Positions 12,039 to 23,176 of a stretch of DNA of 64,000 nucleotides are shown here, in pieces. A program made the position numbers and the translations under genes. The stretch's first letter is position 1; every line of letters starts with the position of its first letter. The stretch spans positions 6,220,501-6,284,500 of the forward strand of contig OX326959.1 of the NCBI GenBank assembly GCA_946800325.1. Direction: 5' to 3'. The notes beneath the pieces are model-generated. The model ran no database searches and was not told the DNA's origin. It saw only the letters and a list, made by a program, of their open reading frames with translations. The stretch comes from Luzula sylvatica (taxonomy: Eukaryota; Streptophyta; Magnoliopsida; Poales; Juncaceae).

Positions 12039-13283
12039 GGGGCTGTTTGGCAAGTGGAATTTGTAGAGTGGAATCGGATTATAAGGTGGAGGAATAAAAA
12101 AATCTGGAATTAATAATTCCACGGTTTGTTTGGATGTCCAAATTATAAGATGCTGGAAAATATAATTCTTTGTTTGGTTGTTTAAAATTATGAAATTTTA
12201 TTATGATATTAAAGTAGTTAAAGTTGTTATGAATGTAATAATAATTTTATTTATAATAATATACTTAAATCATAGCATCATAATTATAATATTTTTTCAA
12301 AAAAAATCACACAGTATCAATAAATCATAGCTTCACAAGTATAACATGTTTTTGAAAGAAAATCACAAAATCACACAACATAATCCAAACACATAATCAT
12401 TCGGCGTCTAACCCACATCTCTCATGATTTTTTCTAATTTAGACTCTCGCACAAAAAGATGAATTTCTTAATCTTTTTTCAAACTATGTAATCACTTTTT
12501 TCCTTTCAATTAATACAAGTCAAGGACTAATCGAGAAATTATCCTTTTTTTAAGAAAAAAGACCGAACCAAAATCAACTATACCACTAACACACTAATAG
12601 TCCAAATCCAAGCCTATATTAAATAGCAATTATGCATAAACAATCTTACATGTACATAAAAGACAAAATCAAAGCAATTATACATAAATAACTACACTAC
12701 TAATAATTATAAAGTAACATCTTTTGGTGCCCTCGGTGAACCAAATTAGTGTAGGAAGAACTACCCAATTTGATTAATTAAACAATTTAGCAAAATTGCC
12801 CAATTTACTAGATGACAAATCTGCATCAACCATTAAACATCGATTAGCTAGCATTTAGAAGTAGCAAGACTCGCAGTTAGATATTAATTAGCTTTGTATT
12901 AAGAAGTAGCATGAATAATCAATTAAGCATGAGAGAGAAAGAGTTATCAATTATCATGAGAGAGAAAGAGGGCTAGCAAGAGAGAGCAGGTCTTAGTTGA
13001 ATCGTTCTCAATAGAGGGGGGGGGGGGGGGGATGGGGGCTGTGAATGAACGTGGTAGAAGAAGGATTAGCAGGAGAGGAGAGAGAGGAGAGATTTAGCGC
13101 TAATCTTTTCCAGCGTTTTGGCGTTCTGGCTTTTTTTGGAATCAAAGTTTGCCGCATCTGTAGATAAGAAAGAAATGCGGTAAAAGTAAATTCCAGTTTT
13201 TTAACACCTCCCAAACAAGTAATTTGGGTTTGCTCCATTATGAAATCAAATTCCTATCTAAAATTCTAGGCTCCAAACAGGCC
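12039..13283. mobile_element. Possible MITE with ggggctgtttgg / ccaaacaggcc ends
   Basis: The left sequence ggggctgtttggcaagtgga and the right sequence aggctccaaacaggcc are inverted to each other. Such GGGCYTGTTTGG-type ends are common in plant hAT-like MITEs. Internal halves share words for uncoloured AT-rich filler only. I cannot find a clean target duplication, and the 1.25-kb size is long for a MITE, so the call is tentative. Confidence 0.4.
13016..13031 (+). repeat. Poly(G) run of 16
   Basis: Sixteen consecutive G residues followed by atggggg, in otherwise AT-rich sequence inside the possible MITE at 12,039-13,283. It could fold into G-quadruplexes; its length is also error-prone in sequencing. 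Confidence 0.85.
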
Positions 13284-14134
13284 AACATTTCATACTATTA
13301 TCTTGTTCAATGATATACTAATTAAATTAAAGACAAACTAATTAAATTAGAGTTCCTAAATTGTAATAAGATGGACACGAACTCAGCCCAAATAAAACCG
13401 TGATAACATTACATTGGGCCGATTCATTCGGTCAATCTTTTACAAAAGTAATATTTTTTCGAAAAATTATATTTGTCCCCTTTACGTTTCCCACGATATT
13501 TGATGTGTTGACAAAAATTTAACTAATTGGATTTAATGCTAAATCTAATTTAATAATAATAAACAATAAATTATTAAATTTATTTTTTTGTATACATTAA
13601 TTTTTACCATGTCATAAACATAACATCATAAAAATATTTTACCACATACAAATTATTTTGCATTCATTATTCCCCAAATGATTCATTTTACATATTAAAA
13701 AAGTTAGAATTAATTGAATGTGAATTATGGTAAACACTGTTATTTAAAAAAATGCATTGATGATGTATGAAATGATGGATTTAACACATATTAAACAGTA
13801 CAAATGGATCGTATACATCCATTTAACACACATGTAAAAATGTCAATTAATCGAGTATAATTACTTGTTTTTCAAATTTGTAAATTTTGATTTAATTAAT
13901 TACGAATGGTGGTGAACAATTCCAATAAAAACACCAAATAAATTAATGACGTGTGAAACAATGAACATTTAATTCTCTATCATTCTATGATCCAAACAAA
14001 AAAATAGTCGTCTACAACTAACATTTAATTACATGTCAACAAATCAAACATCCAGGTAGATTGTAAGAGATCTATATTATCGTTTCTATTTATTTTTGCA
14101 AGCACAGAAAATAGGAAATGAGAAATTATGGGGC
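13284..14134. other. Gene-free AT-rich stretch
   Basis: No gene, element end or strong repeat that I can support. Confidence 0.5.
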
Positions 14135-14616
14135 TGTTTGATCTACAAGATTTTGAAAGAATTTGAAGGATTCTTGCATTGTCCCGAGAAAGTGAAATGG
14201 GACTATGAATTCGATAGACATGTGTTTCTCACATGTGTTGTTTGATGTGACAGAATGATATGTAATGGAAAGTGAAATCTATTGTTTGATGTGAAGGAAT
14301 GAAAAAGTAGTTGAAAATTGATTTTATTATTTTTAAATATATACCATATTATATATTAATTAATAATTATTAAAACTATTATTTTATTAATATTACATAT
14401 TATTATAATTACATATATTATATTATTGTAATTCTATATATTAACTATTAATATAATATATAATTAATACTTTATATTCATAAATTATATTAATTTATTG
14501 AATTTAATTAACAATATTATTTTACTAATGATTATTATAATTTATTAATTTTTTTATTGAAATTATTTCATATTAATACTATTATATTTGACTAATATAT
14601 ATATATATATATATAT

Positions 14617-15527
14617 CAGTGTTTTAAATTGCGGCGATATTGCGGCGATATTGCGGATATTGCGGGCTGAGATTTAGAATCGCTATATTTCAAGGAAGTA
14701 TTGCGAAAATAGTGTTTTCTGAAAAATTGCGGATATTGCGGCGAGATTGCGGCGATATATCGGTGATATTGCGGCCATATCGGATCAAATATTGCGGATA
14801 ATATTCAAATCGTTGTAATTTTCTCATCCTTCCACCAAATTACATGAAATTTATATCAAAATCGCTCGTCTCGACGAGAGGAATGCAATGATGGGCTTGA
14901 ATTTGTGAAATTTTGTCTTTTACCCTGAATTAAACACAAAATACATGTTAAAGTAATTTTATCGAGAATTATTTAATATAAATATTATAACATAAATTTT
15001 GTGATTATTTAATACTTAGTTTCCATGTTTTATTATCAAAATATTTGATAAAATATGCTCATAACATATATAACTTCTAAAATGTGTTATCTTCATCTAT
15101 GAATGTATGAAGTTAGTAATTGTCATCGTATTTCATTGATGTTTCGATTTAAAATTTGAGTTATAGTGTTTTGATATATTTAGGATGTCGACAAAAAATT
15201 CTTCAACAAAATACAATTCCAAAGATCCCGTATAATTGCCATTTTAATGAAAATTTTATGATCAACTTTTATTTACACTGAAAAGGTTCCTGGACAATCA
15301 ACTTTTTTATTCTTTTTAAAAGAAAATTATGAAGACAATTTTACGATATTAATGGTGATAAAAAATATTGTGAAAAATATATTTAAACAAACTATTATTT
15401 TTACATAATTTAATATCGCAACGACTGTCCGCAATAAGGTCATTGCGCCGCAATTGCGCCCGCAAACGCAATCCGCTGCAAAAAAAGACCCGACCGCAAT
15501 GGACCGCAATATCGCAATTTAAAACAT

Positions 15528-15529
<2 letters not shown>
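14617..15529. mobile_element. hAT-like element, cagtgttttaaattgcgg ends
   Basis: The left end cagtgttttaaattgcgg matches the complement of the right end ccgcaatatcgcaatttaaaacattg with one transition at the tip. Subterminal words gcggcgatatt / ccgcaat are repeated many times at both ends, in inverted relation, as in hAT elements. The flanks are TA repeats, compatible with an 8-bp atatatat duplication but not diagnostic. It is 913 bp without transposase, so non-autonomous. Confidence 0.65.
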
Positions 15530-15624
<95 letters not shown>

Positions 15625-15630
15625 CACACA
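15530..15630. repeat. (TA)n then (CA)n microsatellite
   Basis: About 87 bp of TA dinucleotides followed by tg and a short cacacacaca run. Confidence 0.9.
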
Positions 15631-15771
15631 TTTTGGTACTTAATGCTTTTTCACCATTGAATTTGCATTGAAATTTGTGTTTTTTCATGATGATCATGAA
15701 ACTTTGTGCACATCATTAAATGTACAAATCTAAATGCAAATTAAATGGTGAAAAAACATTAAGTACCAAAA
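15631..15771. repeat. 141-bp near-palindromic (foldback) sequence
   Basis: The outer arms ttttggtacttaatg and cattaagtaccaaaa are perfect inverse complements. Pairing continues inward: tttttcaccatt with aatggtgaaaaa after a one-base difference, then weaker tttgcatt / aaatgcaaa pairing. The unit lies between two microsatellites. It may be a tiny MITE or a foldback; no target duplication is readable. Confidence 0.75.
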
Positions 15772-15801
15772 TGTTGGTAATTAATTAAGTAGTTTAGCCT
15801 T

Positions 15802-15964
<163 letters not shown>

Positions 15965-16767
15965 CTCAAATATAATAGTAATTAATATTAAATAATTTCA
16001 ATCAACAAATTAATAAATTATAATAAGCATTAATCAATTAATATTGTTTAATTGAATTCAATAAATTAATATAAACAACAAAGTATTAATTATATATTAT
16101 ATTAATATTTAATACATAAAATTATAATAATATAAGCTATATTAATATATAATATATAATTTATATAATAGTAATTAATTTCTGTTAATTTCTATTATAT
16201 TTAATAGAAATTATATTAGTCAAATATAATAGAAATTATTTTATATTAATTACTAATATATTTGACTAAAAATAATATTAATAACTTGAAATATATATAT
16301 ATCATTATACACACATGTTCAAAAGTCATGTCCATTGTTTTCCTCTCAATTTTGCAAGACAACAAATGAGTGGAAAAAAAAGGGAAATGACAAGCAAACT
16401 AGAAACTAAAATCCCATTAAATCCCACATTGTTGATGCATCAAACAAATAAAATCAACACTTGTGATGGACATGAGTATGTTTTCTATCACATTCTCTCA
16501 ATCTACCCCAAATCAAACGGACTCTATGGAAAATGTTGGACATACCCCTACCTCTCTCCCTATATTTTTTATGACGTGGATATGATTTAACATTTTCAAA
16601 ATTAGTATTTTAATTCATGATTTAAAATCTTAATTGTATGTTGAATAAGATAATCAAATCATAAATTAAAATGTCAAATTATATATTTTTATACATTAAT
16701 TTTAAATACGTTAAATTATATTCCTATCATAAAAAATATGGGAGGAGACAGGAGAGTACTCTTGTAT

Positions 16768-16780
16768 GGTAGGTAGGTAA
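16768..16780 (-). promoter_or_regulatory. Double AC (MYB) element upstream of the dehydratase gene
   Basis: On the - strand this reads ttacctacctacc and contains two overlapping copies of ACCTACC, the AC-I element bound by R2R3-MYB regulators of phenylpropanoid genes. It is about 460 bp upstream of the chosen start codon. A related cacctactaacccc occurs at 16,936-16,949 on the + strand. Function is inferred from motif identity and the neighbouring gene. Confidence 0.45.
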
Positions 16781-17210
16781 GGAAATGAAAAATGATTCAT
16801 GAACCAGAGTGAGTGAGAAAACGAGATGAGTATTTTCGTTGCTTTCCTAATTTTTGTTGTGTACTTACTACTTACTACTTGTGTTATGTTTATGTTAGTC
16901 AGCACCACAGGTCTGCTCAATTGTCACCACCATGCCACCTACTAACCCCTCCAATTTTACATGCCCATCTTCGTCTTGCAAATCATTGCGAATCAACTAT
17001 ATCACACATACACAACTCACTGCATGGATAATTACACTCGTAATGTAATGATTAATCAGAGTTCTACACCGAGGGTCACAAGCACAGCCATATGCAATCA
17101 ATCTATCAGCGACCAAACACATCTCCTCCTCCTTTCTTCTCTTCTTCTCAGCTTGGAGAAGCAAGCAAGCAAGCTCCCCTTCTCCTTGCTCAACTCTCAA
17201 CTACCACCTC

Positions 17211-17217
17211 ACCTACC
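17211..17217 (+). promoter_or_regulatory. AC-I element in the probable 5' leader
   Basis: Exact ACCTACC, 23 bp before the chosen start codon, inside a region that is probably 5' UTR (CT-rich, with aagcaagcaagcaag just upstream). It may be coincidental. Confidence 0.3.
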
Positions 17218-17239
17218 ATACCACAACCGAGCTGAGCAA

Positions 17240-18715
17240 ATGTCTCGCCAAATGGCCACCAACACCATTCTTTCTCCTAAACCGACCAAAAACGTAGATC
17301 TGTATCTGTACCGTCACTCTTTGAATCCGACTTCCATGAGAAGGATGCACCATCTCCGTTCAATCAGATCCGTGTACCGTCCGGAAGCCACTGCCTTTCC
17401 CGGCGGTGGCACCGCTGGTTTTAATCGGGCTAATTGGCAGTCTTCCTGCGCCATCCTCTCCAGCAAAACCAATGTATCCGAGCAACACGAAGACCACAAC
17501 CAAGATCAAAACCAACAGACCCATTTGAATACTCCTCCGTCCGTCAATGGAAAAGCCACCAACTCCGTGGATCTAGTACCAATTTCCAATCTTCCTCGAC
17601 CCCTCAGCATCGCAGACCTATCTCCTGCTCCGATGCACGGTTCGCAGTTACGAGTCGCGTATCAGGGCGTACCCGGTGCTTACAGCGAAGCCGCAGCTGC
17701 GAAGGCGTACCCGAACTGCGAGGCAATCCCTTGCGACCAATTCGAAGTGGCGTTTCAAGCTGTGGAGTTATGGATTGCGGACAGAGCAGTTTTGCCAGTG
17801 GAGAACTCGTTAGGAGGAAGTATTCATAGGAACTACGATCTTCTTTTGCGACACAGGTTACACATAGTCGGAGAGGTGCAATTGCCAGTCCACCACTGTC
17901 TCCTCGCCTTGCCGGGGGTGAGGAAGGAGTACTTGACCAGAGTGATTAGTCATCCTCAAGCTTTGGCTCAGTGCGAACTCACGCTTACTAGCATGGGGCT
18001 CAACGTAGCGCGCGAGTCTTTTGATGATACTGCCGGAGCTGCAGAATACATCGCCGCTAATGGTTTGCGCGATACGGCAGCCATTGCTTCGTCGCGGGCT
18101 GCCGATTTGTATGGTCTCCAGGTAGTTATCAGATCCAACTCATTTTATACATAAGATGCATACCTAATTAACAAGTTGATATATGCAAATGTTTATCAGG
18201 TGTTGGCCAATGGAATTCAGGACGACGAAGGCAACGTGACGCGGTTCGTGATGTTGGCGCGAGAACCGATAATCCCGCGCACGGATCGTCCGTTCAAAAC
18301 GAGCATAGTTTTCGCGCACGATCGCGAGGGCACTTCCGTTCTGTTCAAAGTCTTGTCGGCCTTCGCATTCAGAGACATCAGCCTGACCAAGATCGAAAGC
18401 CGGCCGCACCGCCACCGTCCGATCCGGCTGGTGGACGATGCCAATGTTGGGACCGCAAAACACTTCGAGTACATGTTTTACGTTGATTTCCAGGCATCCA
18501 TGGCCGATGTGCGTGCCCAAAACGCACTGGCCGAAATACAGGAATTCACGTCTTTTTTGCGCGTGCTTGGGAGTTATCCCATGGACATGACTCCTTGGAA
18601 TACCTCTTCCGCTTCGGCCTCCGCTTCTTGTTTGGCGAACAATGATAATACTAGTAGTAGCGATAGTAATAATAATGATAATAATAAGCCGCCTCCGTCT
18701 CCTTCGTCGTCATAA
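17240..18715 (+). CDS. ADT: Arogenate dehydratase / prephenate dehydratase, plastidial (2 exons)
   Basis: Converts arogenate (and possibly prephenate) to phenylalanine (or phenylpyruvate) in the plastid stroma, feeding protein synthesis and lignin/phenylpropanoids. CDS = 17,240-18,121 joined to 18,200-18,715; the 78-bp intron is GT-AG and the product is 465 aa. Residues 1-about 130 are Ser/Asn-rich and non-conserved, as in a transit peptide, and contain the family motif [11 protein letters not shown]. The catalytic domain begins at Leu137 ([17 protein letters not shown]) and includes the invariant Thr-Arg-Phe triad at 308-310 in exon 2. The regulatory ACT domain runs from about 328 to 410 with ESRP at 360-363. 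The C-terminal 40 residues are a low-complexity Ser/Asn/Pro tail. An ATG at 17,252 followed by GCC is an alternative start. The open frame extends upstream to 16,961, but that part looks like 5' UTR. Sequence places it with the ADT3/4/5 group. Confidence 0.93.
18122..18199 (+). other. 78-bp intron of the dehydratase gene
   Basis: It begins gtagttatc and ends gtttatcag, separating Gln294 from Val295. Without removal the frame stops at taa about 30 bases in, losing the TRF motif and the ACT domain. Both junctions have the same pentamer CAGGT (18,119-18,123 and 18,197-18,201). Confidence 0.9.
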
Positions 18716-18874
18716 TTTTAGTATTTTAGGAGCAAGCGAGGGGAATAGGCAAACAACCATTTTTCCTTTTTCTACATTATTTGATACAATTTTTTTTTAA
18801 GAGTTTGGTTATTGTTTTTGCGAGTTTGGTGTATGGATTCATGTATAGTCTGATAATTTTCGAAAATTGGGGAC

Positions 18875-18880
18875 AATAAA
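18875..18880 (+). terminator. Poly(A) signal candidate of the dehydratase gene
   Basis: Canonical AATAAA 160 bp after the stop codon, in a T-rich 3' region; the natural end of the transcript is probably within the next 30 bases. Confidence 0.5.
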
Positions 18881-19594
18881 AATCAGATCTTTTAAATAAT
18901 ATGATTCATATTATTAAGTTGAATGTTAGTCTTGTCTTTGGAGCAATTTTGGGGGTTGGCTTGATGTAGACATGGTGATGGTGGTGGTGGTGGTGGTTGA
19001 AGCCTCATTTTTCTGTGCCGCAACTTTATTAAGGGCCATACCATGAGCTCGTGAAACCATGAATAATTATGTTAGTGGATTTAAAATTGATAAAGCATAA
19101 GCACAAGTAATTAATTGAAAATTCAAAGGGCAGGCTTGTCTCGTAGTAGGTGTGTGTGTGGTCAGTGGTGTGGTGTGCGCCACTTGCACTTTAACAAACG
19201 AGCAAATAAAAAAAAAAATCATGATATTTTATAAAAAATATCTTTTAAAAAAAAAAAAAAATAGAGAAGTAATACCAATCTTAACCAAAAATAGAGAACT
19301 AATACCAATCTCAACAAACCATATCGGATCTTAACAATCATGTGCAAATTCGAAAAGATGAATCAAAGACTCGACGTTCATTTATTTCACTGGAGCTAGA
19401 ATATAGAATATAGAAGCATGTCATTTTGATCTTATCATTGTATTGATGAGTAAAACATCATATCATTTAGTGCTGACATAGTGACAGTAATATAGTATTA
19501 AATGAGGGGATGAATTAATACATGTGTTCGATGAATAGATGTTAAATGAGTAATTATATCCGAGTTAACATTTTAAAAATTCTTGTTTCTTCAT
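18881..19594. other. Intergenic stretch with a short repeat
   Basis: Contains a ggtggtggtggtgg run (18,975-18,996) and a roughly 34-bp tandem pair (aatagagaa.taataccaatct, 19,261-19,312). No gene supported. Confidence 0.5.
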
Positions 19595-19777
19595 ACATGT
19601 ATTTATGTTTTTTTTTTGAAGGAGAGATTATCTCATCATTTATAGAAAAATAAAAAGTTCTTACATGTTACAATTAGACCCGAGGTGGGTCTATATAAAA
19701 ATAACCGTAGTTATCAGAAAGAAAATAAAACTCGAAATGTTCCTGCTAGTTAGTTAATTGCCGAAGGAACATCATCA

Positions 19778-22700
19778 TTAGCAATTTGCTATCCATCTCT
19801 CAGCATCTGTTCTTATCAGAACCAGCAAGCTCGTGCACGAGAGACCTTTGAGAGAGAAAACTCTACGGTTTCTTTCTTTCCATAGATTCCACACCACCGA
19901 GAAACAATACGCCGTCCACTCGTTGTTTTTGCCCTTGTCGCTTACGTTCCTATTTTCCCACCATATAGATAGGATATCACTGTCGCTCCTCGGTCGTTGC
20001 TTTCCTAGGCGTGCCATTATGGACGACCATACTATCGACGCGAAATGGCAGTGGATAAGCAGGTGGTTCGTCTCCTCTCGATGTTGTGCACATAATGCAC
20101 ATCCCCCGTTATTCGTCCATCCTCTCTTTTGTAGATTGTCGGCCGTTAAAATTCGATCATTAATTGCGAGCCAAATAAAGAAAATCACCTTCGAAGGGAC
20201 CTTGCTTCTCCAAAGAGACTCATTCCAGTAAGAGACCATCCCCGGATGTATTAGAGCTTTATACGCGGATCCGGTCGTGAAGATTCCATTCGCTGTCCAT
20301 GTCCATGTTGACATACCTACTTGGTCTGACCCAGTCAGAGATCGAATGAAGAATGGTGCCAACTTCGCTAAATCTTTCAGAAAAAAAGAGAAGTTGTTTT
20401 CATTGATTTGGAGAAGGTGGTGCGGTTGAGTGATGCCCATGAGTTCGGCCACGGAGGATGCCCATAGCGAACTTGGCTGGAATAAGATTTTACTAATTGC
20501 TCGCATTAGTAATGCCCTATTCTGTGTTTGAATGTGAGGGAGGCCTAGACCCCCGTGCTTCTTCGGCAAACACACCTTCTCCCATGCCACCAAACAATGT
20601 CCCCCCTTGCATGTTTTGTCGCCACGCCATAAGAACGCCCGGATTAGTCGATCTATTTTTGTTATTAACCAAGCCGGTAGAGAGAAAGTTTGCATGTAGT
20701 GGATTGGGGTTGCGGCCAGTACCGATTTAGCCAGCACTAAGCGACCTCCGAGCGATAGCATTTTACCTTTCCAAGAAGCTAACCTCGATTGTAGGCGTTT
20801 GAGTAGTGGCAGAAAGCAAATTTTTTTCGGTCTTTTGATGGATAGCGGCAGCCCCAAGTACTTGATGGGCAAGTTCCTCTTTGGGCAGCGAAGAATACGA
20901 CTTATCGTTCCATGTAATTCGGCCGGTATTGAGACCGGTACGAAAGAGCTTTTACTCCTATTTATTTGTAAGCCGGTCATGGATGCAAAAATTTGTAGCA
21001 CCTTCGAAATGATCTTCAGGTTTTGTGGGTGAGCCTCGACGAATATCATCGTGTCATCGGCGTATTGTAGGGCCCTCGGTGCTAGGGTGGCCGACCCTAC
21101 TAGCATAGGCGTGATTTTTTGTAGAAGTACTTGTAATACGTCTACCACGATGTCGAAGAGTAGTGGAGATAATGGGTCGCCTTGGCGCAATCCTTTTTGG
21201 TGGAAGAATGGCGTGCCATTTATGCCATTGGCCCTTATGGTTGAGCTTGATGATATTAATAGATTGTGAATCCATAATAGCCATCTTTCCGGAAATCCCC
21301 GTATTTGTAATATCTTTTGAAGAAACGGCCACGAGATACTATCGAACGCTTTAGAAAAATCGACCTTAATCATGACCATAGGGATTTTTTTTCTGTGGTA
21401 GAAGTTTAGGATTTCACGTGTTGCGAGGAATGAGTCTATTATCGAACGTTCTCGAATGAAAGCGGTTTGGAATTTGCTCACAAGGCTCGGCATGTGCGGT
21501 TGTAGCCTCGACGCCAGTATTTTTGTTAGAATTTTGACCGGTGCATTTATAATGCTTATGGGTCGGTAATCCTCGATCTTTTTTGCATTCTCTTTTTTTG
21601 GTAGTAGCGTAATTGTCGCCTCGTTAATCCTCCATAAATCGAGTGAATTGTTGTAGAACTCATTCGTCATCCTTGATATATCATCTTTAATAATTGGCCA
21701 ATACCCATGAAGAAATTCTGCGGGTATGCCATCCGGGCCGGACGCCTTACCTTTTTTGAGGGCGAATACTGCTTTTGTTAGCTCCTCATCAGGTATCGGA
21801 TCTTGCAGCGAAGAGAGCGTTGTGATGGGGTCGGGGTAAAGAGCTCGTAGGTTCATGTTGTTGGTGGTGTAGTCTCTGGATGCAACCCCTAGTTGTTCTT
21901 TGTAGAATCCTGTCAGTGCTCTAACAATTTGCGTGGATTCTTTTATCACCCTCTCCTCTACATGCAGCTCATTGATGCGATTATGCATTCTCCTCGAGGA
22001 TGCGACCGCATGAAAATATGCTGTATTATTATCCCCCTCTCTTAGCCAATTGGAGTCGGATCGTTGACGCCATTTTTCTTCTTTAATGGCGAGAACTCGG
22101 TGCACTTCTGTTTTTAGATCTACTCGCAATTTGAGTTCAGTTTGGTGCAGCCTTCTGATCTCCTCTTTTCTGTCCAGGAGCTGAATGAAGTCCTTACATG
22201 CCTGAAGCGTGAGCTTGTTGGCCTGGAAGGTTAGCTCGGCCCATTTGTTCAAATCTCTTCTTGTATTCTCAAGTTTTGCAAGATATGCCTTAGCCCCGCA
22301 TGAGCCCACATAGTCAGATATCCATGCCCCAGTTACCTTATCCTTACAATCTGGGTGCTTCATCCAATAATTCTCGAACTTAAATGTCCGTTTCGGTCTA
22401 GCTTCTTCTTTTGTTAGTGAAAAGAGAATTGGCGTGTGGTCGGACGTGGACATCGGTAAGTCTATCGCATTTGGAATAATGTCGTTTAAGAGGAAGTCAT
22501 CAGAGATTAGAATGCGATCTAACTTTGAGAATGTGGGGTGTTCTCTCTTGTTAGACCATGTGAACCGCCTTCCCCTTAAGGGAACTTCTATCAATTCTAG
22601 TTCATTAATTGTATGGTTGAAACCGTTGATTAGTGTAGTGTTGTGAGAAAGGGAGGTCGTTTCGTTTTGGGCCCGAATTAAGTTGAAGTCACCCATCATT

Positions 22701-23131
22701 ATCCACGGCGTGTTGTCGATTCGTTGTATGGATAAAAGTTCTGCTAGGAATTCTGCTTTTAGGGAGTCTTCGGCTGGCCCATAGATGTTTGTTAGCCGAA
22801 ATGTATAACCGTTGGGGGTTTTCAAGGTTACACTTAATGTATTAGTTGTTGAGGAGGAGTCTACCAATGAGAAGTTGTTATTCCACATCGTAATCATGCC
22901 ACCTTTGGATCCATCGGACCCCTTGAATACATAATTAACAAAAGTAGAGGGACAAAACGAGCGAATATCAAAAATAGAGGGCGCTACAAGCTTAGATTCT
23001 TGTACACACACAATATTACATTTAGAAGATAGAATAGAGTCTTTAACGATGTCGCACTTGTCTTTACTACCAAGTCCGCGAACATTCCAACAAACAAAAT
23101 TACAATAATTGTATAAAATCATAAGATACAA
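19778..23131 (-). CDS. LINE ORF2: endonuclease / reverse transcriptase
   Basis: 1117 aa, uninterrupted. The N-terminal apurinic-type endonuclease (about 10-240) has the expected motifs: CWNVRGLG, VQESK with Glu45, GDFN with Asp148, and SDH at 230-232. The reverse transcriptase (about 450-720) shows KASGPDGIP, YRPIS, VDFSKAFD, GLRQGDPLSPLLF and the catalytic YADD at 690-693. The C-terminal region carries a zinc-binding zf-RVT domain (VPSKVIFFIWLAINDRI ... CALC ... TNHLLIHC). No RNase H domain is seen. The protein nicks target DNA and copies the element RNA at the nick. The start codon lies 45 bp downstream of the ORF1 stop, so translation probably relies on reinitiation or an internal start. 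Confidence 0.93.
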   Translation of the reverse strand: MYLMILYNYCNFVCWNVRGLGSKDKCDIVKDSILSSKCNIVCVQESKLVAPSIFDIRSFCPSTFVNYVFKGSDGSKGGMITMWNNNFSLVDSSSTTNTLSVTLKTPNGYTFRLTNIYGPAEDSLKAEFLAELLSIQRIDNTPWIMMGDFNLIRAQNETTSLSHNTTLINGFNHTINELELIEVPLRGRRFTWSNKREHPTFSKLDRILISDDFLLNDIIPNAIDLPMSTSDHTPILFSLTKEEARPKRTFKFENYWMKHPDCKDKVTGAWISDYVGSCGAKAYLAKLENTRRDLNKWAELTFQANKLTLQACKDFIQLLDRKEEIRRLHQTELKLRVDLKTEVHRVLAIKEEKWRQRSDSNWLREGDNNTAYFHAVASSRRMHNRINELHVEERVIKESTQIVRALTGFYKEQLGVASRDYTTNNMNLRALYPDPITTLSSLQDPIPDEELTKAVFALKKGKASGPDGIPAEFLHGYWPIIKDDISRMTNEFYNNSLDLWRINEATITLLPKKENAKKIEDYRPISIINAPVKILTKILASRLQPHMPSLVSKFQTAFIRERSIIDSFLATREILNFYHRKKIPMVMIKVDFSKAFDSISWPFLQKILQIRGFPERWLLWIHNLLISSSSTIRANGINGTPFFHQKGLRQGDPLSPLLFDIVVDVLQVLLQKITPMLVGSATLAPRALQYADDTMIFVEAHPQNLKIISKVLQIFASMTGLQINRSKSSFVPVSIPAELHGTISRILRCPKRNLPIKYLGLPLSIKRPKKICFLPLLKRLQSRLASWKGKMLSLGGRLVLAKSVLAATPIHYMQTFSLPAWLITKIDRLIRAFLWRGDKTCKGGHCLVAWEKVCLPKKHGGLGLPHIQTQNRALLMRAISKILFQPSSLWASSVAELMGITQPHHLLQINENNFSFFLKDLAKLAPFFIRSLTGSDQVGMSTWTWTANGIFTTGSAYKALIHPGMVSYWNESLWRSKVPSKVIFFIWLAINDRILTADNLQKRGWTNNGGCALCAQHREETNHLLIHCHFASIVWSSIMARLGKQRPRSDSDILSIWWENRNVSDKGKNNEWTAYCFSVVWNLWKERNRRVFSLKGLSCTSLLVLIRTDAERWIANC

Positions 23132-23176
23132 ATTGCTACTTTCCTCCGTATCCTTCGTAAATTCATAATAAGGATG

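Noticed and set aside
16961..17239. Upstream in-frame extension of the dehydratase open frame
   Set aside because: The encoded stretch is not like any dehydratase N-terminus, contains CT-rich leader-like sequence and AC motifs, and better start codons exist at 17,240 and 17,252.
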